Shown piece by piece: positions 53,354-61,700 of a DNA stretch of 64,000 bases. Made by a program: the position numbers and the translations under genes. The stretch covers positions 16,894 through 80,893 of the forward strand of contig CAZPGZ010000014.1 in assembly GCA_964586075.1 (NCBI GenBank), read 5' to 3'. Within the stretch, counting starts at the first letter, position 1. Each line of letters starts with the position of its first letter. This DNA comes from JBAZLV01 sp964586075 (GTDB taxonomy: Bacteria > Nitrospirota > UBA9217). The notes under the pieces were generated by a model, which saw nothing but the letters and a program-made list of their open reading frames with translations, was not told where the DNA came from and made no database searches.

Positions 53354-54394
53354 CTATCCGGACCGCGGCATTGCCCTGAGCTGGCCGCAGGCCGCATGAA
53401 TGTCCCTGCCGCGGCTGCTTCTGACCACGGCCACGAAACCATGATTGAGTAAAAAGTTGCGGAAAGCGTAGACGCGGTTTTCGTCGGGCCGTTCGAACGC
53501 AGCACCCGGGAACGGATTGAACATGAGGATGTTAATCATGCAGGGTATGCCGTTCAGAAGTTTCATGAGCCGGATCGCGTCTCTGTCCGAATCATTGATT
53601 CCTTTGAAAAGAACATACTCGATTGTGATGCTGTTTCCCGTGCGCTCGCTATAATAGCGCAGCGCCGCCACCAGGCGAGCAAGAGGATACGTCCTGTTGA
53701 CGGGCATGATGCTGTCCCGTATTTCGTCCGTTGCCGCATTCAGTGAGACGGCAAGGCTCGCATCAATTTCACCGGGCATGCGTTCTATCGCCGGCGCGAG
53801 CCCGCACGTGGAGAGGGTGATCTTTTTGGGAGAGTAGCCCATCCCGTCCCGGTCAATGAGTATCCTGATAAATGACTTCACTGCCTGATAGTTGCTGAGC
53901 GGCTCTCCGGTCCCCATGAGCACGATATTGGTCAGGGGAAGATCGGAAAGTTTTTGGGCCGCGAAGACCTGGTTTACCATTTCAGCCACGGTCAGGTTTC
54001 TTGTCAGGCCACCGGAACCGGTAAGGCAGAAGGTGCAGCCGGATGAGCAGCCTACCTGTGTTGAAACACAGAGTGTGACCCGGTCTCCGGTACCGGGAAT
54101 AATGACCCCTTCCACGGTGTTCCCGTCATCCAGTGCATACAGAAGTTTTCGGGTGCCGTCCGATGAGACGATCTGGTCCTGGACGGTAAGTGACGATATT
54201 GTACAATGCCGCGTCAACTGTTCCCGAAAGGGCAGATTCAAATCCACCATGCCTTCTATTTCTTCAATTTTCTTTCGGAACAACTGAATTGCTACGCGGG
54301 TCCCCTGACCGGGTTTCTGGGACATATTTTGCGTGCAGTACTGCTCGATTTCGTCAGGAGTGCAGCCTTTAAGGTCAATACGGTTGGTTTGCAT
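53354..54394 (-). CDS. rlmN: 23S rRNA/tRNA adenine-C2 methyltransferase RlmN (radical SAM)
   Basis: 346 residues from the ATG at 54394, the normal RlmN length; an in-frame start at 54667 would add 91 unlikely residues. The [4Fe-4S] cluster Cys are 116, 120 and 123 in CSSGCTFC. The SAM region is MGTGEPLSNY, where MGMGEPL is common. The C-terminal GRDIHAACGQLRA carries the Cys that forms the thiyl intermediate. It methylates A2503 in 23S rRNA and A37 in some tRNAs. RlmN and not Cfr is favoured by the C terminus and the housekeeping context. Confidence 0.93.
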   Translation of the reverse strand: MQTNRIDLKGCTPDEIEQYCTQNMSQKPGQGTRVAIQLFRKKIEEIEGMVDLNLPFREQLTRHCTISSLTVQDQIVSSDGTRKLLYALDDGNTVEGVIIPGTGDRVTLCVSTQVGCSSGCTFCLTGSGGLTRNLTVAEMVNQVFAAQKLSDLPLTNIVLMGTGEPLSNYQAVKSFIRILIDRDGMGYSPKKITLSTCGLAPAIERMPGEIDASLAVSLNAATDEIRDSIMPVNRTYPLARLVAALRYYSERTGNSITIEYVLFKGINDSDRDAIRLMKLLNGIPCMINILMFNPFPGAAFERPDENRVYAFRNFLLNHGFVAVVRSSRGRDIHAACGQLRAMPRSG

Positions 54395-54441
54395 ACGGTT
54401 TATGATAGAGGCCCCTGCAAAATGCTTTGAGCCGTACCGGG

Positions 54442-54470
54442 ATATTAATCCGGATTGCCTTGCTTTGCAA
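54442..54470 (-). promoter_or_regulatory. candidate promoter of rlmN
   Basis: On the minus strand, TTGCAA (54465-54470), a 17-bp spacer and TAATAT (54442-54447). The predicted start near 54435 leaves about 40 bases of leader before the ATG at 54394. It lies back to back with the dtd promoter, 20 bases away. Confidence 0.5.
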
Positions 54471-54490
54471 GCAGATAGTATGAAAATCCA

Positions 54491-54519
54491 TTGACGCTGC
54501 ACCGGGAACATGCTAAGAA
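54491..54519 (+). promoter_or_regulatory. candidate promoter of dtd giving a leaderless or near-leaderless mRNA
   Basis: TTGACG at 54491-54496, a 17-bp spacer and TAAGAA at 54514-54519. The usual start distance would place transcription at about 54526-54529, at or within three bases of the dtd ATG at 54529. The intervening bases contain no Shine-Dalgarno sequence, which agrees with leaderless translation. Confidence 0.5.
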
Positions 54520-54528
54520 TATGTCCGT

Positions 54529-54999
54529 ATGAAAGCGTTGCTCCAAAGAGTGTCGTCCGCGCAAGTTTCGGTTGACGGCAGGGTAATTGGTGAAATAGGG
54601 CAGGGACTGCTGGTTTTCTTCTGCGCGGTAAAGGGTGACTCGGACCGCGACCTGGATTATCTTGCAAAAAAAGTCCTGCAGCTCAGAATATTCGAAGATG
54701 AGCAGGGAAAGATGAACCTCTCTGTCATGGACATCGGAGGGGCTCTGCTCGTTGTATCTCAGTTTACGCTTGCCGCTTCCACGATCAAGGGAAATCGCCC
54801 TTCGTTTGATGCTGCGGAACTGCCGGAGCGCGCGCGGAGCATGTATGAATCGTTTGTGGGCAAGTTGAAAGCGGCGGGAGCGAATGTTCGGACAGGGGAA
54901 TTTGCAGCCACTATGGCCGTTTCTCTGGTGAATGACGGGCCGGTAACTATTTCTCTCGATTCACGCGAGAAGGAATATCCGCCGGAAAAACATCCTTGA
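54529..54999 (+). CDS. dtd: D-aminoacyl-tRNA deacylase
   Basis: 156 residues. The diagnostic segments are MKALLQRVSSAQVSVDG at the start, SQFTLAASTIKGNRPSF with the catalytic-pocket SQFTLA, and the Gly-cisPro motif in NDGPVTISLDS. It removes D-amino acids and glycine wrongly attached to tRNA. The C-terminal tail is slightly longer than in E. coli Dtd (145 residues). The -35 of the following tRNA promoter overlaps the stop codon, so the tRNA is probably transcribed both on its own and by read-through. Confidence 0.95.
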   Translation: MKALLQRVSSAQVSVDGRVIGEIGQGLLVFFCAVKGDSDRDLDYLAKKVLQLRIFEDEQGKMNLSVMDIGGALLVVSQFTLAASTIKGNRPSFDAAELPERARSMYESFVGKLKAAGANVRTGEFAATMAVSLVNDGPVTISLDSREKEYPPEKHP

Positions 55000-55024
55000 C
55001 AATTTCCGGCTTTCTCTTTATTAT
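54996..55024 (+). promoter_or_regulatory. sigma70 promoter of tRNA-Leu, overlapping the dtd stop codon
   Basis: TTGACA at 54996-55001, a 17-bp spacer, TATTAT at 55019-55024. Its TGA is the dtd stop codon. The predicted start near 55031 is about eight bases before the mature tRNA 5' end. Confidence 0.75.
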
Positions 55025-55038
55025 GTCAACTCACGCGT

Positions 55039-55125
55039 GCCGAAGTGGTGGAACTGGTAGACGCGCTGCGTTCAGGGCGCAGTGGGAGCAATCCCGTGGG
55101 GGTTCGAGTCCCCCCTTCGGCACCA
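55039..55125 (+). tRNA. tRNA-Leu (anticodon CAG)
   Basis: 87 bases including an encoded CCA. The acceptor stem is GCCGAAG/CTTCGGC with discriminator A. The anticodon stem is CTGCG/CGCAG around the loop TTCAGGG, with CAG at 55073-55075. A long variable arm, as expected for a class II leucine tRNA, precedes the T arm GGGGG-TTCGAGT-CCCCC. It reads CTG codons. Confidence 0.96.
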
Positions 55126-55428
55126 AATTATAGACCATCTTTTTTCCGCTTCCCGCGCGGTTTCTTTTTTATTTTCCCCTTGTAAAAACCATCCTCAAGC
55201 GCAACATCCAATACACCATGAAATTTTTTCAAAGAATATTTAATAATTTGAAATGCACAAAATTGCAATATATTGTACGAATATTTCAGGTTTTTTTCTT
55301 GCTATCTGCATCGGTTTCCGATAATGTAACTGCAAATATCTGAGAATATTTCCTGTTGTAAATTGCTTTTCTGTAATCCACAGTTTTGGTTATTTATTAT
55401 GCAAACAAACCTGTCAAGGAGGTGTCAT
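55126..55428. other. intergenic region upstream of the CsgG-type lipoprotein operon
   Basis: About 300 bases, A+T-rich, with no credible reading frame. It should hold the promoter of the three-lipoprotein unit; I could not pick a convincing -35/-10 pair. A possible tRNA terminator lies at its left end. Confidence 0.5.
55146..55175 (+). terminator. possible terminator after tRNA-Leu
   Basis: CCGC (55146-55149) can pair with GCGG (55157-55160) over a seven-base loop, followed by a run of T with few interruptions (TTTCTTTTTTATTTT). The stem is only four base pairs, so this is a weak call. Confidence 0.4.
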
Positions 55429-56124
55429 ATGAGAATCAAAACCATCCATACTGCTTTTATTTTGTTTGTCTTCTGCACTATGCTGCTGGCAAGTGCCTGT
55501 GTCAGCCGAAATATTCGTGAAAATGTCGAGGACAAAGGTCCGCAAGTGGTTGCAACGCCTTTACCAGCAGCCGAGCGTATGACAATTGGCATCGGCAGGT
55601 TCACCAATGAATCAGTTTATGGAAGCGGATTGTTCACTGACGAATCCGGCGACCGGATCGGCAAACAGGCCTCAGATATGCTGGTCCGGCATCTGCTGGA
55701 AACGCAACGATTTAATGTAGTGGAACGACCGGACATCAGTAAACTGCGTGCCGAGGCTTCTCTGATGGGAAAAAATGAAGAGCAGTTTAAGCGAAACCTG
55801 AAAGGCGTGGATGCATTGATTCTTGGTTCCGTTGTTGAACTGGGCCGGGAAACCACGGGAGGAATCTGGCTGCTGGGCAAGGAAAAGACGCAACGCGCCC
55901 GTGCACGCGTGGTGTTGAGGATGGTTGACCCGAAAACAGGAGAATTATTTTACAGCCAGGAGGGGAGCGGTGACGCTACCATCAGCAGCAGTTCAACCCT
56001 TGGTTTTGGAGGAACGGCCGGCTTTGACTCAACCCTGGAAGGGAAAGCCATCGATGCCGCCATTGTAAATCTTATGAATAATGTCGTTAAGACGCTGGAT
56101 GCTCGCCGCTCTTCCCTCAAATAA
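55429..56124 (+). CDS. CsgG-family lipoprotein
   Basis: 231 residues from the ATG at 55429 with a strong CAAGGAGG site. The lipobox ends in LLASAC. The mature protein shows a CsgG fold: IGIGRFTNES, ASDMLVRHLLETQRFNVVERPDISKLRAEASL, VDALILGSVVELGRE and VVLRMVDPKTGELFYSQ. CsgG itself forms the outer-membrane curli pore, but this subgroup is found with DUF4810 and DUF799 lipoproteins and no curli genes. Here both partners follow directly, so a three-lipoprotein complex of unknown function is likely. Confidence 0.9.
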   Translation: MRIKTIHTAFILFVFCTMLLASACVSRNIRENVEDKGPQVVATPLPAAERMTIGIGRFTNESVYGSGLFTDESGDRIGKQASDMLVRHLLETQRFNVVERPDISKLRAEASLMGKNEEQFKRNLKGVDALILGSVVELGRETTGGIWLLGKEKTQRARARVVLRMVDPKTGELFYSQEGSGDATISSSSTLGFGGTAGFDSTLEGKAIDAAIVNLMNNVVKTLDARRSSLK

Positions 56125-56145
56125 TGCTGCATACGGAGGCATATC

Positions 56146-56574
56146 GTGAAAAAGTGTTGTCTGGTCTTGCGACGACAGATTTTGAGTACGGCTCCGGTGA
56201 TCCGTTTCTGCCTGCTCGCTGGAGTCCTTCTTTTAGCCGGTTGTGCGCCGACTTTATATTATTGGGGTGATTACACCGAAAGTCTGGAGCAGCGCTATGA
56301 GAAAGAAAATCCGAATCGAGCCGAACAACTTCTGCGCGAGCAAATGACCGAATACAACACAGGGAATAAGGTGCCGCCCGGGATTTATGCTGATTATGGT
56401 TTTCTCCTGTATCGCCGGGGTGATACCGGTGGTGCAATTGCATTTTTTGAAAAAGAAAAAAAGACTTTTCCCGAGTCCGCCCTTTTGATGGACAAACTGA
56501 TTAACCGCATTAAACAGAAAACGGCGCAGGATTCTTCTAAAACATCATCATCAGCGGGAGAAAAGCGGCCATGA
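56146..56574 (+). CDS. DUF4810 lipoprotein
   Basis: 142 residues from a GTG at 56146 behind GGAGGCATATC. A basic N terminus, one hydrophobic helix and a lipobox ending in LLLAGC place it in the envelope. TLYYWGDYTESLEQRYEK and the TPR-like GIYADYGFLLYRRGDTGGAIAFFE segment identify DUF4810. It starts 21 bases after the CsgG-type gene, and its TGA overlaps the next ATG (ATGA), so translation of the two is coupled. Confidence 0.9.
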   Translation: MKKCCLVLRRQILSTAPVIRFCLLAGVLLLAGCAPTLYYWGDYTESLEQRYEKENPNRAEQLLREQMTEYNTGNKVPPGIYADYGFLLYRRGDTGGAIAFFEKEKKTFPESALLMDKLINRIKQKTAQDSSKTSSSAGEKRP

Positions 56575-57209
56575 AAAAGATAATACTTCTCATATTTGTT
56601 CCACTGATTTTTTTATCCGGTTGTGCTTTATCGACAAAACCCGATCTTGCGGCCTTCTACGCTCATCAGCCGCGGTCTATCGTGGTGGTGCCAGTTGCCA
56701 ATGACTCGCCGGAAATTACAGCGCCGGCTGTTTTTACCCCATCACTTACCATGCCGTTGGCGGAACGAGGCTATTATGTTTTTCCCATCTACTTGACGGA
56801 AATGCTGCTGCGCGACCTGGGTTTGAGCGAAGCAGGACACATCCATCAGATGCCACCCCAGCGTTTTCTGGAACTGTTTGGAGCAGATGCAGTGCTGCTG
56901 ATAACCATTAAAGACTGGAGCACAAAGTATATTGTATTATCCTCATCCATCGTGGTGGCGGCGGACTATGTACTGAAGGACACCCGCACCGGCATGATCT
57001 TATGGCAGGGCAATCGGAGTATTGAACAGCCGAACAGTGGCGGGGGAGATTTGATCGGAATGCTGGTATCTTCAGCTGTCCATGCACTAATTACGGACTA
57101 CAAGCCTCTGGCTCGACAGGCCAATAATACAGCATTTCTTCCACCGCATGGCTTGCCTGCAGGGCCTTATCATCCGGACTTCGGAAAAGACAAGAGTCGT
57201 TTTGAATAG
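56571..57209 (+). CDS. DUF799 (GNA1162-type) lipoprotein
   Basis: 212 residues with the ATG overlapping the preceding stop. The lipobox ends in LIFLSGC. The conserved core contains SIVVVPVANDSPEI, ERGYYVFPIYLTEMLLRDLG, LELFGADAVLLITIKDW and VAADYVLKDTRTGMILWQG. The family includes the Neisseria antigen GNA1162, which has a fold related to TolB-N and may join an envelope transport complex. It completes the CsgG/DUF4810/DUF799 set. Confidence 0.9.
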   Translation: MKKIILLIFVPLIFLSGCALSTKPDLAAFYAHQPRSIVVVPVANDSPEITAPAVFTPSLTMPLAERGYYVFPIYLTEMLLRDLGLSEAGHIHQMPPQRFLELFGADAVLLITIKDWSTKYIVLSSSIVVAADYVLKDTRTGMILWQGNRSIEQPNSGGGDLIGMLVSSAVHALITDYKPLARQANNTAFLPPHGLPAGPYHPDFGKDKSRFE

Positions 57210-58016
57210 AATCTTTCAGGTTTTCATTTTTCCTATTATTTTAGAAGACTGGACGAATTACTGTAAAAAGCAGCAAGAAACAACCGAGAGGATTTCAAGA
57301 ACAGCGCATGGGAATATGCATTTTATTATTTTCATGGCCTGAACACGCCCAATAAACAGCATCATTCACTGTTTGCCGCGCGCCCATCCCTTTTGATCTC
57401 ACCAACCTCATATTCCTTTAGAAACGCCCGTCTCGTCCTCAAGCACTTCCTGGATTTTGACGACCAGCATGAGAGGAGGAAACGACTTTGAAATTAATAC
57501 GATGTCTCTTTCCAGAACACCATCTTTCCTGTAGTCTGCAATCACCTTTTGCTTTCTATTTGCGCCCGGTTGTCAGTTGACGTGACACTTGTGGTTTTTT
57601 TATAGAGCTCATCACTAAGAAACCATTATGGTCGTTTAGAAGAAAGTATTCGTTTTATGAATAATTTGTACAGATTTTTTCAAAAAAATGCATAATTGCG
57701 CAAAAAGGTCGGGTTAAGTGTGTAGAAAGTCGTATAAAATTGGAATATTAAAATTCGCAAATTAATTGCGCATATGTTATTTTATTCATGGCTAATAAAA
57801 AACTTTGCATGCGCATGTCGGTGATTGCAAAATTAGTTATCACGGACAAGCGAAGGCCCGTTGAACTATTCGTTAAAGTTTATAATCGATATGTCGATAT
57901 GTGATCTGCTCGTAGCGGATCCGGATGATTACGAACGAACTGCTGAGAGCGGTGATGAAAAATGAATAACAAGATACATTTAATATTTGGAATGCAGTGC
58001 AACCAGGAGGAAACGC
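57210..58016. other. long intergenic region with no convincing gene
   Basis: About 800 bases. The left 350 bases have moderate G+C and, on the minus strand around 57.36-57.55 kb, a short open frame (about 45-60 codons from a GTG, containing DYRKDGVLERDIVLI) that may be a gene remnant. The right half is A+T-rich. It has TTGAAC (57861) and TATAAT (57881), only 14 bases apart, which could be a weak promoter for the CheY gene. No repeat or RNA structure stood out. Confidence 0.45.
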
Positions 58017-58382
58017 ATGCCAAAAAAATTGCTAATTGTTGATGACTCCGCATCTATAAGAAAGCTGGTGACGTTTGCGCTTAAAGATGCAGGGTATGAT
58101 GTTCTTGTTGCTGAACACGGGAAAAATGCTCTTGCAAAACTAGCAGACACGCCGGTCGATATGATTATCACCGATCTGAATATGCCGGAAATGGATGGAA
58201 ACGAACTAATCAGGCACGTGCGGGGAATGGAGCCTTACAAGTTTACGCCGATCGTCATGCTGACAACGGAAGCACAGGAAAAAAAGAAGATGGAAGGGAA
58301 GAGTGCCGGAGCAAACGGATGGATCGTGAAACCATTTAAACCGGAACAGCTTGCCGAGATTGTGCGAAAATTTATGGAATAA
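58017..58382 (+). CDS. single-domain CheY-like response regulator
   Basis: 121 residues from the ATG at 58017 with a CCAGGAGG site. It is a receiver domain alone: the acidic pair in LIVDDSASIRKLV, phospho-acceptor Asp in MIITDLNMPEMDG, Thr in MLTTEAQEKKK, and Lys in WIVKPFKPEQ. The TTEAQ and SAGANGWIVKPF segments are close to chemotaxis CheY proteins. There is no che operon or kinase nearby. A dispersed hairpin repeat follows. Confidence 0.93.
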   Translation: MPKKLLIVDDSASIRKLVTFALKDAGYDVLVAEHGKNALAKLADTPVDMIITDLNMPEMDGNELIRHVRGMEPYKFTPIVMLTTEAQEKKKMEGKSAGANGWIVKPFKPEQLAEIVRKFME

Positions 58383-58403
58383 CTTCTTAATCTCGATAGC
58401 AAT

Positions 58404-58521
58404 TTAATCCCTGCGACATGGAATCCCCCGACTCTCGTCGGGGGAGGGATGCAGTAAGTCACGGGTGGTCGTGTCTATCGAGGGAGCCTCCGGCTTCTGC
58501 CGGAGGGGACTCCACTCAAGG
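58404..58521. repeat. dispersed palindromic repeat, long copy
   Basis: The first 25 bases are identical to 28648-28672 and the end (TCCACTcAAG) matches the end of that copy. This copy is longer and has two perfect hairpins: TCCCCCGAC/GTCGGGGGA around TCTC (58424-58445) and CCTCCGGC/GCCGGAGG around TTCT (58487-58506). It lies 22 bases after the CheY stop and before a convergent ATPase gene. It may be a REP-like or MITE-like element that also ends transcription. Confidence 0.65.
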
Positions 58522-58749
58522 AATAAGCAAAAAAATATCCTGAGCATTCAAAAATCGCATACAGTGTTTCTGAACTGCGAATATATTCCCACCGTCATAC
58601 ATATCAGATACAGTTTACCTGCGTAGTGCCCGGTGACAGACAGATACTCCCATAAAAAAACAGAAAAGTCTGATGGAAAATATCTATAAAGCGGGCGCAT
58701 ATCTGCTCTTTTGAGTACAGAGACATTGTCAACGAAACAAAAGACATCA

Positions 58750-61302
58750 TTAGGACGCCACCCTTGATGCTTTATGGAGTTTTATTATCTCGAACCATAC
58801 TATACTTACGACTCCCGCGAAGAAACAGAGTGCGAGATCAATTCCGTGCAGCGTATTGAACTGGAAGAGTGTGTGCATGAACGGGGTGGAGAGCACAATA
58901 CCCAGGAACAGAACGGCTCCGCCCAGGACCATCCAAAGGGCGGGATTGGGCGAACGGAATGTCGTGATAATGCTTCTGGTCCATGACCTGTTTGTCAGGA
59001 TCAGTCCGAGGTTCGCTATGATGAGCGTCGTAAAGCAGAGAGTCCTCGCTTCAGATTCACCCTGTTCGCGATACAGTGCTGTAACATATATGAGAAAAAC
59101 GACGAGGAGTACGGCGGCCCCTTGCAGCAGACTGAACACGATCATGCCTCGGTCGAAGAGAGGAACTTCGAGACTGCGGGGTGGGCGCGTCATGATGTCC
59201 GTCTCTTCCGTCTCCGCTTCGAATACGATCGAGCAGGCCGGATCTATGATCAATTCAAGAAACACGATATGCACCGGCAGCAGCACCAGCGGCCAGTGAA
59301 GCAGTACCGGCAGCAGCGACATCCCGGCTATCGGCACGTGGACGGCAAAAATATACACCATGGCTTTTTTGAGATTGTCGAATATCCTTCTGCCCATTCT
59401 GACCGCCTGAACGATCGACGTGAAATCGTCATCCAGCAGCACGATTGACGAAGCCTCACGGGCAACGTCTGTCCCTCGTCCACCCATCGCGATTCCGATA
59501 TGAGCCGCCTTGAGCGCCGCCGCGTCATTCACTCCGTCGCCGGTCATGGCCACCACCTCGCCGTTTGCTTTCAGCGCATTGACGATGAAAAGCTTTTGCT
59601 CGGGAGCAACCCTTGCGAAAATGTCCACGTTCCTGATCTTTTGCCGGAGCTCTGCTGCGCTCATTTTCTCGATTTCTGGCCCCGTGATGACCTCGGCACA
59701 GTTTTTCAGCCCGATTTCCGCGGCGATGTTTCGGGCAGTGACCGGATAGTCTCCGGTTATCATCACGACCCGTATGCCGGCAGAGGAGCACTCCTTCACG
59801 GCCTCCGGCACACCCGGCCGGACGGGATCAGCCAGACCTATCAGCCCCATGAAATCAAAAATAAAGTCATGCTGTTCAGCTGGAAGCGACCTCTTTGAGA
59901 AAGCAGACCGTGCTATACCGATGACCCTGAGCCCTTCACCTGCCATTGTGTCTATGGCGCGGATAATCTGTTCTTTCCGGGTTTCGTCCAGATGGCAGAT
60001 GTCGGCAATGGCTTCGGGAGACCCCTTTGCGGCAATAATGAAATCCTTGCTGTCAGGTGATTTCCAGACGCGGGACATGGCCAGCAGTTCGGGGGAGAGG
60101 GGGTATTCCTCCACCAGGACCCAATCGTCGTGAAGATGGCCGGTGTCAGCAAGCGTCCTGTTTCCGAGTTCACGCAGGGCCATTTCCATCGGGTCGAACG
60201 GAGCCGCCTGGCTCGCGAGGATGCTGAATTCAACGATCTCGTGAATGCGTTCATGTATTGTTTCGGCATCGTACGCCAGATCATAGAACATGTTCTCGGA
60301 AAATATTTTTTTTACGGACATCCGGTTCAGCGTAAGCGTGCCGGTTTTATCAACACAGAGAACCGTTGCGGAACCGAGCGTTTCCACCGCCGGAACACGC
60401 CGCGTTAGAACTCTTTTTTGCGACATCCGCCACGCGCCAAGAGCGAGAAATATGGTCAGAACCACTGGAAATTCTTCCGGAAGCATGGCCATGGCGAGGG
60501 TTATTCCGGCAAGCAGCCCATTCAGCCAGTTGCCACGCGTGAGACCGTAGGCGACGACAACAAGAACGAAAAGCGCCATTCCGATGAGCGCAAGATTCCG
60601 GACCAGCTTCGCGGTTTCTGTCTGCAGAATCGTCCGTTCCTGCACGATAGTGGTAAGGGATGTGCCAATTTTACCTATTTCCGTGTCTGCGCCGATCGCT
60701 TTGCTTTCCGCGATGCCGAAGCCCTGTACGACCAGCGTTCCGGAAAATACGCACGGCAGACCGTCGCCGCCCGGACGGTGCATGGCAGTTGAGCTTACAG
60801 TGGGTGCTTTTCGTACGGGGATTGATTCACCGGTAAGCAATGACTCATCCACGGAGAGATTGACGCAGGACAAGACGATTGCGTCGGCAGGCACCCGGTC
60901 CCCCTCTGCCAGCACGATGATGTCGCCCCTCACCACGTCCCGTCCCGGTATCCGTTTCGGAGATCCGTCCCTGATGACGAGGGCACGGGGGCTTGCGAGG
61001 TCCCGCAATGCCTCAAGAGCGCGTTCGGTTTTGCGTTCCTGATACAGTGTTATGCCCATGACCAGAAATACGAAGCTGAGCAGCAACAGCGCTTCGACAA
61101 TGTCTCCGAGAAGCAGATAGATGCCTCCGCCGGAGATCAGAAGCAGAAACATGGGTTCCTTGACGACCTCGAAGGCGATTGCGGCAGTGCTTTTCTTTTT
61201 GGACGCAGGAAGCTCGTTATGCCCGTCTCTGGCAAGTCTTATTCCGGCTTCGGCTTCGGAAAGTCCAGGAAAATTTTGAATGTCTGCAGTTGTTTTGATC
61301 AT
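58750..61302 (-). CDS. P2-type cation-transporting P-type ATPase
   Basis: 850 residues. An N-terminal cation-ATPase domain (GLSEAEAGIRLARDGHNELP), actuator TGES at 157-160, M4 motif PEEFP at 275-279, phosphorylated Asp318 in DKTGTLT, and hinge TGDGVNDAAALKAAHIGIAM. The C-terminal membrane bundle is complete. PEEFP replaces the PEGLP of classical Ca2+ pumps, so the ion (Ca2+, Mg2+, K+ or another) is not certain. AAGGTACTG precedes the ATG. It is monocistronic and convergent with the CheY gene. Confidence 0.92.
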   Translation of the reverse strand: MIKTTADIQNFPGLSEAEAGIRLARDGHNELPASKKKSTAAIAFEVVKEPMFLLLISGGGIYLLLGDIVEALLLLSFVFLVMGITLYQERKTERALEALRDLASPRALVIRDGSPKRIPGRDVVRGDIIVLAEGDRVPADAIVLSCVNLSVDESLLTGESIPVRKAPTVSSTAMHRPGGDGLPCVFSGTLVVQGFGIAESKAIGADTEIGKIGTSLTTIVQERTILQTETAKLVRNLALIGMALFVLVVVAYGLTRGNWLNGLLAGITLAMAMLPEEFPVVLTIFLALGAWRMSQKRVLTRRVPAVETLGSATVLCVDKTGTLTLNRMSVKKIFSENMFYDLAYDAETIHERIHEIVEFSILASQAAPFDPMEMALRELGNRTLADTGHLHDDWVLVEEYPLSPELLAMSRVWKSPDSKDFIIAAKGSPEAIADICHLDETRKEQIIRAIDTMAGEGLRVIGIARSAFSKRSLPAEQHDFIFDFMGLIGLADPVRPGVPEAVKECSSAGIRVVMITGDYPVTARNIAAEIGLKNCAEVITGPEIEKMSAAELRQKIRNVDIFARVAPEQKLFIVNALKANGEVVAMTGDGVNDAAALKAAHIGIAMGGRGTDVAREASSIVLLDDDFTSIVQAVRMGRRIFDNLKKAMVYIFAVHVPIAGMSLLPVLLHWPLVLLPVHIVFLELIIDPACSIVFEAETEETDIMTRPPRSLEVPLFDRGMIVFSLLQGAAVLLVVFLIYVTALYREQGESEARTLCFTTLIIANLGLILTNRSWTRSIITTFRSPNPALWMVLGGAVLFLGIVLSTPFMHTLFQFNTLHGIDLALCFFAGVVSIVWFEIIKLHKASRVAS

Positions 61303-61700
61303 CAGTACCTTAAATCTATAAAAGCATGATGTTAACTGTTATTACTATTGTATCAAACCTGCGACGGGATAGGGCGCCGATAAAATTGGCAGATATTTGC
61401 TTAATATCTTGTCGATAGTATGCATGTTATGATATATGCTTTGATCTATAATTTTTTCCTATAATCTGTATCCAGGTCGGCATTTAATGGTATCCAGAGT
61501 TCATTCAGAATATTTTATCTTCCCTACGATACTCTATCGATCATGTTGACATTAGAATAGATCAGGAATATAGTCATGATTAAACAAATGGCATAATCAT
61601 TGCTAAACTCGCTAACAACAGAAATCCGGTGTTAGCGAGGGGGCTAGATAATAGGTGCTTAGTTAGTTAACTGCTTATCACCTTGTTATCTGGAGGTCTC
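61303..61700. other. divergent intergenic region with a perfect inverted repeat
   Basis: About 400 A+T-rich bases between the leftward ATPase and the rightward exported-protein gene. CTCGCTAACA (61608-61617) and TGTTAGCGAG (61630-61639) form a perfect ten-base inverted repeat with a 12-base loop and no T-run, so it looks more like a protein-binding or recombination site than a terminator. No gene is seen. Confidence 0.55.

Noticed and set aside
57363..57546. Short leftward frame in the long intergenic region
   Set aside because: It lacks a convincing start signal and homology; noted only as a possible remnant.
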